A stretch of DNA of 64,000 nt from positions 33,976,001 to 34,040,000 of the forward strand of contig NC_059503.1 of the NCBI RefSeq assembly GCF_914767665.1. The letters are read 5' to 3'. A model generated the notes under the pieces. It had not been told where the DNA came from. It was given only the letters and a program-made list of their open reading frames with translations, and did no database searches. Source of the stretch: Harmonia axyridis (lineage: Eukaryota; Arthropoda; Insecta; Coleoptera; Coccinellidae). Positions 34,381-46,702 of this stretch are shown here, piece by piece. Numbering within the stretch: position 1 is the first letter of the stretch; every line of letters begins with the position of its first letter. The translations under genes and the position numbers were made by a program.

Positions 34381-34955
34381 ACATTGAAGAAAAAGAAGAA
34401 ACCACAGTTTTGAACATTCAATAATTCAACAAACAATTAAGGAGTTATTTATTTCAGTACTCAACTAGGTTGTGGATCTCTATCTGTTTGTTATTTGATT
34501 TTATATTATTTGTAATTTATCATTGAATTTAGATATTAAAAAAGGGATCTACCCGAAAAGTTTTGTATAATTGTGATTGTGATAAAAATCTCAATAAAAA
34601 GTTTTCAGTAAATAATCAAATATCAAATTCAGAATTCGATCAATGATAGAACAGACATATAGGGACTGAACAAAATCTATTAAGCACTCGTACAAAAAAA
34701 CAAAAAGTAATACACATTGAAGAAAAAGAAGAAAACACAGTTTTGAACATTCAATAATTCAACAAACAATTAAGAAGCTATTCATTTCAGTACTCAACGA
34801 GGTTGTGGATCTCTATCTGTTTGTTATTTGATTTTATGATATTTGTAATTTATCATTAAATTCAGATATTAAAAAAGGGATCTACCCGGAAATTTTTGTA
34901 TAATTGTGATTGTGATAAAAATCACAATGAAAAGTTTTCAGTAAATAATCAAATA
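34292..34955 (+). repeat. Tandem duplication, unit about 333 bp
   Basis: 34292-34624 and 34625-34955 are near-identical direct copies, both starting AAATTCAGAATTCGATCAAT and ending around CAGTAAATAATCAAATA. Only a few substitutions separate them. The unit starts inside the end of the Penelope-like coding region and includes its 3' sequence, which is the arrangement expected when Penelope-like elements insert as partial tandems. Confidence 0.9.
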
Positions 34956-36166
34956 CCTAACAAATTTAATCAATTAGAAAGCTGATAAATATATCATAAA
35001 ATATAATAATTGTAATTGATTGCGTTATTCTGGGAATACAAATGATTTAATTCTCCTATTATCATCCGAATTGGAGTAGATTTCCATAGATCCCTCTATA
35101 CAATAAACGCGAAAAACACATTAACTTTTCGAGGTGGAAGCTCTCCAGGAATTAATTCTCCATAATCTGGCAACCGCCCAGTAACCTAATTGAAAACAAA
35201 CTTCCTTTGTCCTCCTAGACGAACGCCGCGAGCAAGACTGCTCTCGTTCATCTGCCACCAATTAGGTTTTTCTCCAAAACGTTGGCCAATAACGCAAAAG
35301 TGTCTGAGAACAACAGACCGGTCTGCTGCGACAGTAAAAACTTTTAATAAAGAAATTTCATCACGTACTCCGCTAGACGCTGAAATCTTCACTTATCCTG
35401 CTTCTGTGGACCTGTCGTTGGAGCCTGGAATGAAAATCCTCCTGAAATATTTGCGATGTTTGCGGTTGAATATTTTCGTGGGAAAAGTCGACCCGTTTCG
35501 TTGGTATTCATGACGTGCTCCAAGGGATTTGAGACTTTTCCTCTATTTTCGCGGACAGTTCATGTTGTGGAAATGATGAGAATGTGGAGGAATATCTTCC
35601 CAAGAAGGTTAAGACGGAGTATTTTCTCTACAACAGCGTGCCTTCCAAACTCGCTTCTGAGTTTAAAATTGTCATTTTGACTCTTGGTGGCGAAATATTA
35701 TGGCGACTATTTCCCTCGTCGTAATTTGCACCAATCAGAAACGCGCAATTTTGAATTACAAATGGTTTCTAGGTGGAAAAACTGTTTGGCAGGACCTGTC
35801 AGCAGTTTATTCGCGTTTACCCGCGGCAAAACTTGACAGTTGTTGTCACCAAAAATTACGATACCTTTGAAAACAAACGTAATTATAATCTCCAAGGACA
35901 CCAGAAAACGACGCTCAACAATTTTTTTTAATGATGTACCTACACCCCACATCTTCAATGAATCAACAAAAGTTTCAAACAATACCCCTACCGTGTACCA
36001 AAATTGCAATTTATATTTTAATTGTACCATAAATAATTATATTTGTAGTATTTTGGATGAAATAAAATTGAGTATCTGTTTTTCAGTTTTCAAATTAATA
36101 CCTATACATAGGTAATGCATGCAGGATAATCTGTTACTCAGGAAATAGTCTTGTCAAATACCATTC
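34956..36166. other. Unannotated, partly GC-richer stretch
   Basis: 35160-35680 is GC-richer and has overlapping open frames on both strands with no recognised motif. It could be conserved host sequence. Confidence 0.4.
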
Positions 36167-36363
36167 GGGCATCTAATTTTTCCTGTGAAAAGAATCGAAA
36201 AAACACATTGCAAAGTAATATTTTTTGACAAAAAGCATTCGTGCAGGTGCAAAAATCCTCGTCTTCGACTCGGATTTTTGTTGCCACCAGCACTCATGCT
36301 TCTTGTCAAAATATTACTTAGCAACGTGTTTTTTCGATTCTTTTCGGAAAAATTAGATGCCCT
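36167..36363. mobile_element. Hairpin MITE of about 197 bp
   Basis: Arms of about 95 bp from GGGCATCTAATTTTTCC to its complement GGAAAAATTAGATGCCC. Further paired blocks are AAAAGAATCGAAAAAACAC and GTAATATTTTTTGACAA, and the apex is AAAAATCC TCGTCTTCGACTC GGATTTTT. There is no coding frame that is not mirrored. Whether it belongs with the X/Y/Crypton hairpins is unresolved. Confidence 0.8.
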
Positions 36364-36400
36364 TATGATATTACTTACGAATAAAACGATATATGTCGGT

Positions 36401-36440
36401 ACAGGGTGTCTCAAAAAGATGACCCCGTCTTTAGGAAAGG
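36401..36440 (+). repeat. ACAGGGTG-type transposon terminus
   Basis: ACAGGGTGTCTCAAAAAGAT is an element end like those at 12221 and 56662. The opposite end was not identified. Confidence 0.45.
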
Positions 36441-36686
36441 TAGAAAACTGAAAACCAATTGGTGTTTGCTCATTCAAAAACTTTGTAACGCCATCCGTAT
36501 TCAAGATAAAGGGCGTTGAAGAAAAACAAATCATTTTTTTTACTACTGGCAGCATTGAAATGAATTTTTATACGAGAATGTTTTGGGAGGCAATACATCC
36601 AGTCAATTTGTTTTTATATCTGACTCTCATAGAAGGCGTTAGTTACACTGTTCATACCAAGTACTAGCGTAATTTCTTTAAGATCA

Positions 36687-36760
36687 GGGTCGTCACTAGG
36701 GGGTAGGCAGGGTAGGCGGTCGCCTGGGGCTGCAAAATTCAAGGGCGGCAACGAGCATTT
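36687..36760 (+). repeat. hAT-like 5' terminus
   Basis: CAGGGTCGTCACTAGGGGGT followed by a G-rich block is typical of hAT element ends. A second, direct, partly similar block (CAGGGCCCACACTAGAGGGG) lies at about 37340. No matching inverted end was found. Confidence 0.4.
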
Positions 36761-39395
36761 CAAGCTCGATCAAAAAAAATTACTTGTGTAGAAATTCAAA
36801 ATACCAAATGAGATTTTAATTGGACAGCAACAACAGAAAGGAAAACCGACAAATTTAATTGACATCAAAAACCATCAAAGGTGCCGCATTTTACATTATA
36901 CTCATAAATATCCAGATGTGGAGTAATCCGCTCATAGTGCTGTTTACGAGTTATTGATGCTAAAAAAACACTTGCACTCATCAGGCTTGTCGACGTCCGC
37001 TTTACGTTGCCGAATTTTATTGCCATATGGGTTATGTATTGTTTTCTTTTCAATTCTCTAATCAGAATTTTGATTCCTCAGAATGGAATGCAAAATGAAA
37101 GAACACAATTCCATTTCATCACTTCCAACTGATTCTTCTTGAGAATTATAAGAAGTTTCATTATTTCATACCACATTCTATTAATCTTAATTTTTTATAT
37201 CAAATTATCTAGTGTTGGACGTGGGTGCATTTGAAATAAATAATGGTTCATCGCATCATTTGTTTCATTCGATAATCTTGAACAAAAAAAAAACAAATTT
37301 TCAAGCTTTTTCTTAAATGGAAACTGAATCTGAAAGTGCAGGGCCCACACTAGAGGGGCGGCAAATAAATAAGGGAGAGCGGCATTATCTACTTTTTCTG
37401 GGAAATCTGAATTACTGGAAGAACAAATTAAATTTTTTTTTTTTATTTAAACGAATTTCATTATTATTTTTTTAACGAATTTACTAATATTGAACATCTT
37501 TGCATCGTAAATATCTATTTGAATTTACAATAATTGTTCATTGAGCATTGATCACGTTTATTGTTTATCGCATTCCATGTCTTTATGTTAATTTAGTTCA
37601 ATTTATTAACCGTTTACTCAATTTGTACAGTTTTAGTCATTTTGAATTTTCTATTGGTTGATTTTTAAATTTGTCATTTTCAGAATTGGAATATATTCCA
37701 AGACAAAAATAAACTAAATATATCATACAGATATATTATTGTGAAGGATTAGACACAAAGTTGTCAAATTATTTGATTCATAAAATGTCATAAGGTTGAA
37801 TATAAAAGTCTTACGATGTTAATCGTTGCAAGGATATTGCAGAGAAGTGTGGTACATTTTTCTGGAGACATCTTTTGATGGAAAACTCTAACTTATCTTT
37901 TGAAAATAAATTTCATTCGATATTTGATGCTATTCTCACATTAACAGCGAATCGAATGAAAGAAAAAATGTTTATTCAGAAGTGGCTAACAGAAAAAATC
38001 ATCACCAATAAACAATAAACTAATCATATTACTATCATTTGGTTGACATATTTGCACTGAATTTTTTAACGTTTCATGCGAAGATATTATACGCAGTTTG
38101 TTTAATTATAGTTAAGTGAAGTAAAACCCCATAAATATTCACAAGCCATCAATTCAATTTTTAATCAAGACGCACTCTAACGATAGGAATTGTAAACATT
38201 TATTTGTTTCTTTGAACGCAAAATTTGAATTTACACTTCTTTCGATTGTCACCAAGATCAGATATAATGTATCTGAACACGTTATAAGTACATCAATAAC
38301 TGGTAGATCCAAAGAATTGGTAGATCAACAGTAAGCTGGCAGATTCACAAAGTTGGTAGCTCAATAAGTTTCTTAGAATATAAAAAAGTTCGTGAACTTG
38401 CCAAACGATCATTTAGATCTAGACGCATAATCCCTAAATCCTTTTCAGAGGATAAACCTTTTCTGAAGCAAATCCCATGCTTAATTGTGATCATTTTTCG
38501 ATTCGAATCGACTAAATCGAAGTTAACGTTTCTTTTCTCTAATTCTAAAATGCTTTCGGGCATACCTAATTCCAATTACCAAGCCCTTTTTTCAACTCTT
38601 TTATTGAACGACTCGTCCAGAGAGAGGCTGAACGAATTGAAAAAAATTCAACATATTTCAACTGCGATCCAACCCAACCTTTCGAAGCTCCAAAGCCCGA
38701 CAAAGGAGAGAAGGCCGGCAACCTCCCAAAATAAAAAAAAAACAGGGCTGAATTCAATCTCCCCTTAATTCCCATATTTCCACTCAGGAGATTAAAACCT
38801 GGCTAAATATGAAGAGAATGTTTCGCATTGTTCGGATGACGGGGAGCGGAGGAAAATGGAGGGGGTAAGACAGCAGTTCAAAGCAGTCGTCCGGGCCAGG
38901 AGGTCTGCATTAGTGCAGTTCAATGATGAAAAGGAGCTTTTCTTTCTTATTGTTCAGGACATCGTGGTCTCAACTCGAATTTCCGGAAGAATTATAAAGA
39001 ATGTAGTGGTTGCCGCTTAATCTGAAGATTAACTTAAGTGGACAAGAAATAAGATTCTTGAAGAGCTAGGTAGTTATGATCTGCAAGGACAATCCTACTA
39101 GAAGATTTAATTAATTCAGTTTTCACTTGATCTAGTGCCATTTTTGAGTGCTAGGTCTCGAGAGCGATTGCTATCATTTCATTTAAATATCTGTAATATT
39201 TTTTAATTTCGTGCCGGGAATAGTCTCAAACGTTAAGGTTTGTCTGATGAAGAATTCATACTATCTAGAAACCTAGGAACTTGACAATTTCAGGTTAGGT
39301 TCTAATCTCAAATTTAGAAACTGCTGCTTATATCGAGATGAAAATTTGTATTTAAATAAGGAATAACAATTTAGAGCTTCTGAAATTTCATCTGA
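36761..39395. other. Mostly unannotated AT-rich stretch
   Basis: Contains the second hAT-like block near 37340-37385. Nothing else is recognised; a GC-richer patch lies at 38750-38960. Confidence 0.35.
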
Positions 39396-39990
39396 GAATT
39401 ATAATAATAATAATGTTTATTCGCTATATAAACATACAATAAACGTCAATTCTAATACCAAATGATCATTGAAGTAGGTATCTATATGACAAATTGGATT
39501 AGGACATAGTACACAAATCTTGAGATCAATATCTGTAAAATTAATTGCTCTCAATTCTGAGGACACTGCAGTAGTAGTCATGATGTTAGGGTATAATTAT
39601 TAGTTCCCTTACTTTTCATATGGTCAAGAAACTTGATAGTAACATGCATTTTGCTTTCATTTACTATCAGTTTATTAGCTATAAACAAATTTGTTATGTT
39701 GTCCAGCACAGTCCTCAGATCATGGTGATACTTCTCTTTCTCACAATAATTGCATCATCAGTATTAAGGTTACCTTCATATTATTTATCAAGTCATTGAT
39801 ATACATATATCGAAAATAAAATCGTTCCAAGCACTGACCCTTGAGAGAAACCATGATTGATACCTTTTGCATTCGATCTGCATTTTATATCTTAAGAATC
39901 TTTAAAACTGACTAGTTTATTGCTTTGAATCTTTAGAGCAAGAAACTAGTTAGCGAGCAGACTATTTCATTAAAGATCTACATAGTAGAA
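39396..39990 (-). pseudogene. LINE 3' region with RT remnant and (ATT)n tail
   Basis: On minus, about 39890-39790 gives KGINHGFSQGSVLGTILFS, matching the RT motif QGSVLGPILF. The sequence runs to GCGAATAAACATTATTATTA at 39420-39400, an AATAAA-like signal with a microsatellite tail typical of many insect LINEs. Most of the coding sequence is destroyed. Confidence 0.65.
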
Positions 39991-40432
39991 AAATCCACCT
40001 GATTATTTTGCAGCCCTACTTACTTTGTAGATCTATTTTCTAGTTTCACCTCTTTTGTAAAGATTCTTTGTAGGTTTTTTTCCCGTATATTAAAAAAAAA
40101 TATCAGTGCTTTGTACATTAAACATATCATCAATTCTTCTGCAGAAAACGAAAAGTTTTTTTTTTCATTCGCCAATTGATAATACCTATTGTCATTCTAC
40201 AATGTAGATTATTGTTAAGAGCAATTTTGTGAAAACCACATAAAAATTGGCAGTTGCTAGAAGGAAAATCTATTACTTCGTTTTGAACTGAACAGTTGCA
40301 CGTGGAGGTATTCCCTTTTAAGTTTTTTTTTCTTTAATTTTGGAGACAATGCTTTTCACTGCACGACCGCTTAAGGGAAATCTATATATTATTAGATCAT
40401 TGTCGTATAGTAATCATAACTAGCTACATTGA
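39991..40432. other. Unannotated AT-rich stretch
   Basis: Nothing recognised. Confidence 0.4.
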
Positions 40433-41107
40433 TTACTTAACCTCAAAAATCCCCCATTTTGGAATGTGCGCTGTAGATGCCACATCCGTCTTTTTCTTCT
40501 GGTGCGAGGTCTTTCTTTTCTTGATTGTTGTTATTAACTCTTGTTCTCTGTTAATGGTGCTCAATACTGTTTGATTACTTATGTCTTGTGTCCATGATAT
40601 TCTGAGCATTCTGCGATAGAGCCACATTTCAAAGGCTTCTAGGCGTCTCATGGTATTCAACTTTAGTGTCCACACTCCAACTTCATACAGAAGGATAGAC
40701 CAAACGTAACATTTAATTACTCTGATTCGAACGTCCAAGCTCAGTTTTCGACTACAGATAATTTGCTTCTATTTGTTGTACATGTTCCTGGCCTGCTCTA
40801 TTCTCGTTTTTATTTCTATATCTGGATCCCACTTATCATTTAGCACTACTCCCAAGTATCTGAACCTGTGGACTTGCTGTAATTGTATTTCGTCTGGGCC
40901 GCAAGCTTTCCTATTTTTTGCATACTGTATCGCATGTTTAACTTCTATGTCTAGGACATCCGTCAATAAATGAAAAATATTCAACTGTCGAACCGAAATA
41001 TTCTCCCTCGTGAAACGAAATGAAGCGTTGCCAAACTGTACGAACAACGCTGAGCGCATTTGCATAACAAATTTGGAATTTTTACACTTCGTCCGCGTGG
41101 AGGCCAA
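40433..41107 (-). pseudogene. RTE-like LINE RT, core deleted
   Basis: On minus, IEVKHAIQYAKNRKACGPDE (RT fingers, about 40960-40900) is fused directly to QLQQVHRFRYLGVVLNDKWD (post-catalytic region), removing the whole YxDD core. It continues RIEQARNMYNK and, after a short break at 40768-40739, LDVRIRVIKCYVWSILLYEV and RRLEAFEMWLYRRMLRISWT, the C-terminal helix block of this family. The join keeps the frame open, so a 112-codon fusion frame results. Same family as 13615-14200 and 54000-54560. Confidence 0.85.
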
Positions 41108-41717
41108 CTAAATGAATGATTTTCCAATTTGCAAAAGTGTTATTTCATAGACCGGACCTCATTTCACATCTATTCTGTTCGAATAATAAAAGCATTCCAG
41201 ATAAATGAACCGAATTTCGCTGGGCCGTCGAGTTAATGGGACCGTATGCGGTTTGCACGAGATATATGCGATAAAGTATTGTTACGGAACTTTTTCGCGG
41301 CTGTGGTATTGGGTGAATTATACAGAAAAGCATTTCACGGTGTCGATAACGAACATGTTGTAACTGAAAGAATCCTTTTTATCACAGACATAAAAAATAA
41401 TGTTTGAATTGAAATTTTACATTCTTTCGTCAATAATCAAAAACAAATATTCTTCATCGTTGAAGAGAGCTACAGTCATTTCAGTGTTCAAGAAAAATTA
41501 GATTCATGATATCATATAGACCAAGCCAATTTATCTGCTGAACTCTTTTCTAAAGTTGTCGAGAAAAGATAGCTTTCAGCAGAATGATGAAATATGTCGA
41601 CAAATATAGTATTTTGAATAATTTCAGCATGGCTTCAGATCTCGCCGTTCAACCCAAACGGCAACTGTTCAATTCACTGAATACATATACATATATGTCT
41701 TGATAACGGGTTTCATG
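41108..41717. other. Unannotated stretch
   Basis: No gene seen. 41108-41340 is GC-richer than average. Confidence 0.4.
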
Positions 41718-42740
41718 TTGCTGGATTGTTTTTTGACCTTTCAAGCACCTTTGATAGTCTCTCTTTCGACTTTATAATAGAAAAATGTTATAATCCGTAG
41801 GGATCCGTCCTGGGACCTCTGTTGTTTCTTCTTTTTATCAATGACCTTCCTGCAAGTCTGAGAGATGAATTATTCTGATTTTGTTCCCAAAACGAGTCAC
41901 CATCTTTCTCGAAGATGTGTTTAATTATTTTGTTTGATGACGACACGTCGTTTGCTGTTAGGGCTTCTTCTTTCGAAGAGCTCCAAATATTCTCTTTCTA
42001 CTGGATTGTTTTGTGAAATGGTGCCATACAAATAATCTTGTGATTGATATCGAAAAGACTGAATGTATTATATTAATTTTTCATCGGGTGCAAAAAGTGT
42101 GAAACTTGTTCTTCATCATCAAGATACTGTAACCATATCTAAAGATCGTGTAAAATTTCTTGGAATTTTTCTGGATGGAGGTTTGTGATGGTTCAGTCAC
42201 ATTTATTTGGTCTGTGGTAGATTGAAAAGTTCATTTTCGCTATAAGTAGGTATATTGAGACACTTGTTTTCCATGTCATCGCTGATCAATATTTATTACA
42301 GCTTAGTATTTAGCCATTTATCTCACAGCATCCTATTTTGGGGAAAATTCTTTAGAAGTTGGTAGGGTCGTCTTGTTGACCAGTTTTTTTACAAAATAGT
42401 ATTCTCACACTGTCTTGTATTTTTATTTTTAAAATCTTATTGAATATCAAGAAAAAATAGAATAGCATCACCAAATTATCTAGCTTTCATAATAACCATA
42501 CAAGAAGTAGGGGAGTGCTGTTTATACCACAAAACAACAAAATTTAAAATGTCTCCCACATATCAGGGCATAAAATTGTTCAACCATTTACCATCCCATA
42601 TTCGATCTCTGAATATTAAAGAATTCAATGTGATTTGATTCGGTCAGCCACATCAAGAAAATACTATCTCATATGCTCAGGAAGGGATAATTGATATATT
42701 CAAAAACTTCACAAAATATACCGAACGAGAGATTTTCAAT
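41718..42740 (+). pseudogene. Jockey-like LINE reverse transcriptase, degraded
   Basis: Frames include FFDLSSTFDS (damaged DLSKAFD block), GSVLGPLLFLLFINDLPASL (41800-41865), then LFDDDTSFAVRASSFEELQ, where DDD replaces YADD's motif at about 41935. Near 42550-42640 QGIKLFNHLPSHIRSLN matches the A..LFN.LP..I tail. Many stops and frameshifts. It is a long but dead copy. Confidence 0.75.
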
Positions 42741-44229
42741 TTGTGAGTTATACGTTGTAGAATATTAATGATTCAGCGGATGAAATTGGCGATATCTTCA
42801 AATTCCAGTCTGATAAGTTTTCCACATATTCTGATGATAAAATGTGTCCCTGAATTTACATGTTATATCTTACTGAATATTGAACAATAATTCTGAATTA
42901 AAAATTTGGTAATCTGTACTCATAGGTTCAAGATAATCAACATGATCATTAGGTGACTAATGCTGGGTTTCATGAAACTTATATCGTGGTGATTTATTTG
43001 CTCTATCAAATCATGTCTGTGTTCAATTTCAGTTCATTTTTGACAATTCCATAGATTTCAAACTACATTCAACGAGTTGATTGGTCAATTAAAGATTTCT
43101 CAAACCCGTCGTTAGACTTTGATTGCGAGAACTATTCGAATTGAGTATAGGAAACAGAAGAAATCCAATCAGACAAAATTCATTCGACATCAATCGGTTC
43201 CGATCGAAATATTTCTCCTTTTCTTACATAGATAATACCTTTCCAAGATGGATTTCCATGATGATTGAAATCCCGAAAGAAATCTATAGGTATACCAAGG
43301 TATTAAAAACACCCCCCGAAAAATTCCAATCAACGTGAACCAGACCTGGAATAACCTTAGCATAGCTCCGTTTGAGTAGGGTAGAAAGAAATTCCGACTA
43401 TACGTTTAAAGGATGCCTGACTATGCAGGAGGAGAAAAGGAGTGGGGAAGCGAAAAAAAGCGGAAAAGGCACAGGTGCACGGGAAATTCTACCTGCTTCA
43501 CGTACTGAACAATTATTTAACCTCTAGCGAAAAGGTACCGAGTATATGAATTTCGGATATTATTTTCTCCGCTGCTTATGGAATATTCAACGAGAAACCG
43601 GAAGAATTTTAGAGCACCTATTCCGTATTCGAGTATGGCATACGCATTCGGTAATTTGTGGGTAGTAAAAGAATTGGTTTTTTCCTGAGGCGGCAGCGTT
43701 CGGGTTTTGGGCTCGATGTTTCCTGGATTATTTTTCACGATATCAGAGATAGAATTTCATTACGTTGAGACAGTGGAGGCTCTTTATATGAAGCAACAGA
43801 GGCCGGGCCTCACAAGTGGAAATTGATAAAATATAAAGTTTTTGACTCATCATTAATTCTAAAATAAAACGAATTAAACTAATTTTAAGTCCCGAAATAA
43901 ATGATCAAAACATCGAATTACCATCAAAGTTGAAAGTTACCTCTTAAATAAAGCGAGCATCCCATGCAACTATCCAAATTCAATTCTGAACGCACAAATC
44001 TCTGACCGACCGCATAATAAGAAAATAGTATTTCCAAAAATTAGCGCTTCCTAGATATCAAAAATTGCTGATGAGACGCCATACTTATATCCATGGTACC
44101 CTTACCGCTTCAGTAGAGACTATAAGAGAATAATACTCGAATTACGGAAACAGTCATTCTGAAAAGATTGAAGACAATAACGGAAGAAAAGAAGATCATA
44201 CAGTTGGAACAGAGAAAACCTCCATGGTA
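42741..44229. other. Unannotated stretch
   Basis: No recognised gene. 43420-43740 is GC-richer with no familiar frame. Confidence 0.4.
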
Positions 44230-44810
44230 CTGTAAGCTGACGACACCGCCAGTTCTTGGTGTCCCAAAATGGCTAAGAAATACCTACAAGAAGCCATCTA
44301 CAGACTTCAATCGTGGTTTGCTCGATGGAAAATTGAAGTAAACCCTGAGAAGAGCGAAGCCGTTCTTTTCAAAAGATCCCCAAGCACACGTCATAATGGT
44401 GGGTAGGAGGATCCAATGAAAAAACGAGGCCAAGTATCTGGAAGTGATACTTGACAAGAAGCTCACTTGGAAACAACATGTCACATCAGCGGTGATGAAG
44501 GGAGAGACAACAGCGGCAGCATTGCAACCGCTACTTCTAAAAAACCGGCAAAATGTCTCTTTCCAACAAGCTTCTTCTCTATTCCACCATTAGGCCAGTC
44601 ATGTCTTTCGCATGCCCAGCTTGGGGATACGGCGCAGATGCATCTGCAGCGACTTCAAGTCGTGCAGAATACGATCCTGCGACGAGCCGTAAATGCACCA
44701 TGGTTTGTCAGCAACGAACGGACACATGAAGACCTGCAAATACCATTCCTAGACGACCATCTAAATGATCTGAGCTTGAGGACCTTCAGTGAAATAGAAA
44801 ATTAACCCTC
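44230..44810 (+). pseudogene. Jockey-clade LINE, RT thumb and C-terminal region
   Basis: One frame gives LQSWFARWKIEVNPEKSEAV then LFKRSPS (44310-44385). After frame changes the sequence encodes a YLGVILDKKLTWKQH-like block near 44430-44480 and later NTILRRAVNAPWFVSNERTH with EDLQIPFLDDHL (44670-44760), the usual C-terminal block of Jockey RTs. Unlike other LINE pieces here it is GC-richer and moderately conserved, but two or more frameshifts disable it. Confidence 0.8.
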
Positions 44811-45303
44811 TTAAAAGGAAAGCTTGCGACTATGATGAAAAAGCCCCTAGGAAACACAAAAGACCAAAGATGGCACTTCCCTAGAAAGTGTAAGTTAAAG
44901 CCAAACTCTTACTGGCACAGAGATTGTGTCATGATTACACAAACCTTCTGAGTGGCATAATGCCACATACTAGAGCTCACCAGAGGTGAATTATATTGAG
45001 ATGGAACAGTAAAAGGCTAATAGCCTGACTGCAAAAGAGAATGAAGTTCCAAGTTCCAAGTAATACCCGAATTTTTGTACGGACTGAACCGCTTAAATCT
45101 GGGCTTATAATTTGAACGAATTAAAACAACATGTTTCAAACAGATGTCAAACTTGCTTACTGTCTGATAATGCATTTAAGCAAACAATATATCCAAATCA
45201 AAACCAACCAACATTTGAGCAATAACCTTGGCACTCAGTAGGTTGAAAAATGGTTGCAGACGGTCCGAAAAAACCGATGCTGAAACACATCCAACATAAT
45301 ATT
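44811..45303. other. Probable LINE 3' tail, then unannotated
   Basis: The start may continue the Jockey C-terminus and 3' UTR. Nothing else recognised. Confidence 0.35.
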
Positions 45304-45691
45304 ATAGTCCAGTAGATATGTACATTTTCCTGGAAAAATTCCGAATCCAATGAAACTTCTACACATGGTTTGGGGGTGCTATGTGATGATTCCTGTCAAG
45401 TTATCCAACATGAGGACCCCGTGCTTACTTGTGGTAAATTGTAGAGAATTTAATGCGTTACAACTTAAATATGAACGTTTTGGTCGAAAACTACTCAGTT
45501 TAGAGGTTATGAGCAAAATACTGAGAAATACCGGAAATTAAGAGGTTCTTCGGCCCTGCTCAAGTTAGTGCAAGGTCCTGCTGTTGGATAACTTGTCATC
45601 CCACAACACCCCCGAACAAACTGTAGGAGTTTCATTAAGTTCGGAATTTTTTCCAGAAAACCCACCTTTTTATATTTGTCTACTGGACTAT
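45304..45691. mobile_element. Inverted-repeat element of 388 bp
   Basis: Arms about 45304-45419 and 45579-45691. ATAGTCCAGTAGA and TCTACTGGACTAT mark the ends, and CTGGAAAAATTCCGAA, ATGAAACT and AAGTTATCCAACA recur in complement. The arms are diverged, so it is old. No coding capacity. Confidence 0.8.
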
Positions 45692-46667
45692 TAGGGGTTT
45701 TATCTAATTTTATAGCCATCAGATCTGTTGTCAAGGTTTTTCCGAACTTATTTTATTTTATTTTTGAATTTTCCTTAGATCTGACAGGGGAGATGAACAT
45801 AAGATTGCTCGTAGCTGAAATTTTTTACATCCAAAAGCGATTTTCTATTCAGATCAAATTCCCATCAGTTCCAAAATTAACATGGAAAGGGTCATCTTTA
45901 CGGAACCCATAGTCCGAATATTTCATTTAACGAAATCAATGTACCCTGAAAATGAAGCATTTCTGGGTATTTTTATTCGAAAGTTATCGTGTTTGAGGTC
46001 AGACGAATGGACATCTTCGAATTTGAAAACAATTTCATCATCTAGTGAGTAGAAATTTGTCGTTAGAGACCATCACAAAAGCTGTAACGAAATGTTCAGG
46101 TAACGAACTCAAAAAGAAGTAAAAACGTCCTCATTTAAAAACGAACTCGATAGGGAATCATCAGACTGTGATGAATATGAACATCCTGGAAGAAGCCAGT
46201 TAATTAGAGACAAAAAATTACTGGCTGGTTAGGATCTAACGACGAATGAATGCTTAAGAGCTCATTACATTTTCTGAAGGAAAGCTGTATCTGATTTTCG
46301 TAGAGAAAAATTGTAACTATACTAAATGCATTTCACACCACCTAATACGGGTATCATCACCTGTGACAGTAATAAATAATATAATAATTGTGATGAAGTT
46401 TTTTGCTTGAACCAATTACGAATGCTCTCGAAGGAATCGATGTTTCGGTACTTAAATATTGGTATGCAATATCATTTAATACAATATATTGATACCAAAA
46501 ATTGATCAAGATACACAACTTGTTGACAATTTTCAAACAAATAAACATTACAGATACAAACATTTCAAATAATACCAGAAGAGTTTCTTCTGGTAGTAAA
46601 GTACCTAATTTAGTAAATTTGTAGAGCATGGGACTTTCGGTTCCATCAACAAAACTACAAAAAAGAG
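45692..46667. other. Unannotated AT-rich stretch
   Basis: Nothing recognised. Confidence 0.4.
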
Positions 46668-46702
46668 TATTATAATAATAATAATAATAATAATATATTT
46701 AT
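46668..46702. repeat. (TAA)n microsatellite at a LINE tail
   Basis: Runs of TAA next to AATAAATATATT mark the 3' tail of the minus-strand LINE at 46668-47432. Confidence 0.85.

Noticed and set aside
35186..35680. Overlapping open frames on both strands as coding exons
   Set aside because: Openness on both strands reflects GC-richer composition. No start context, domain or splice site supports a gene.
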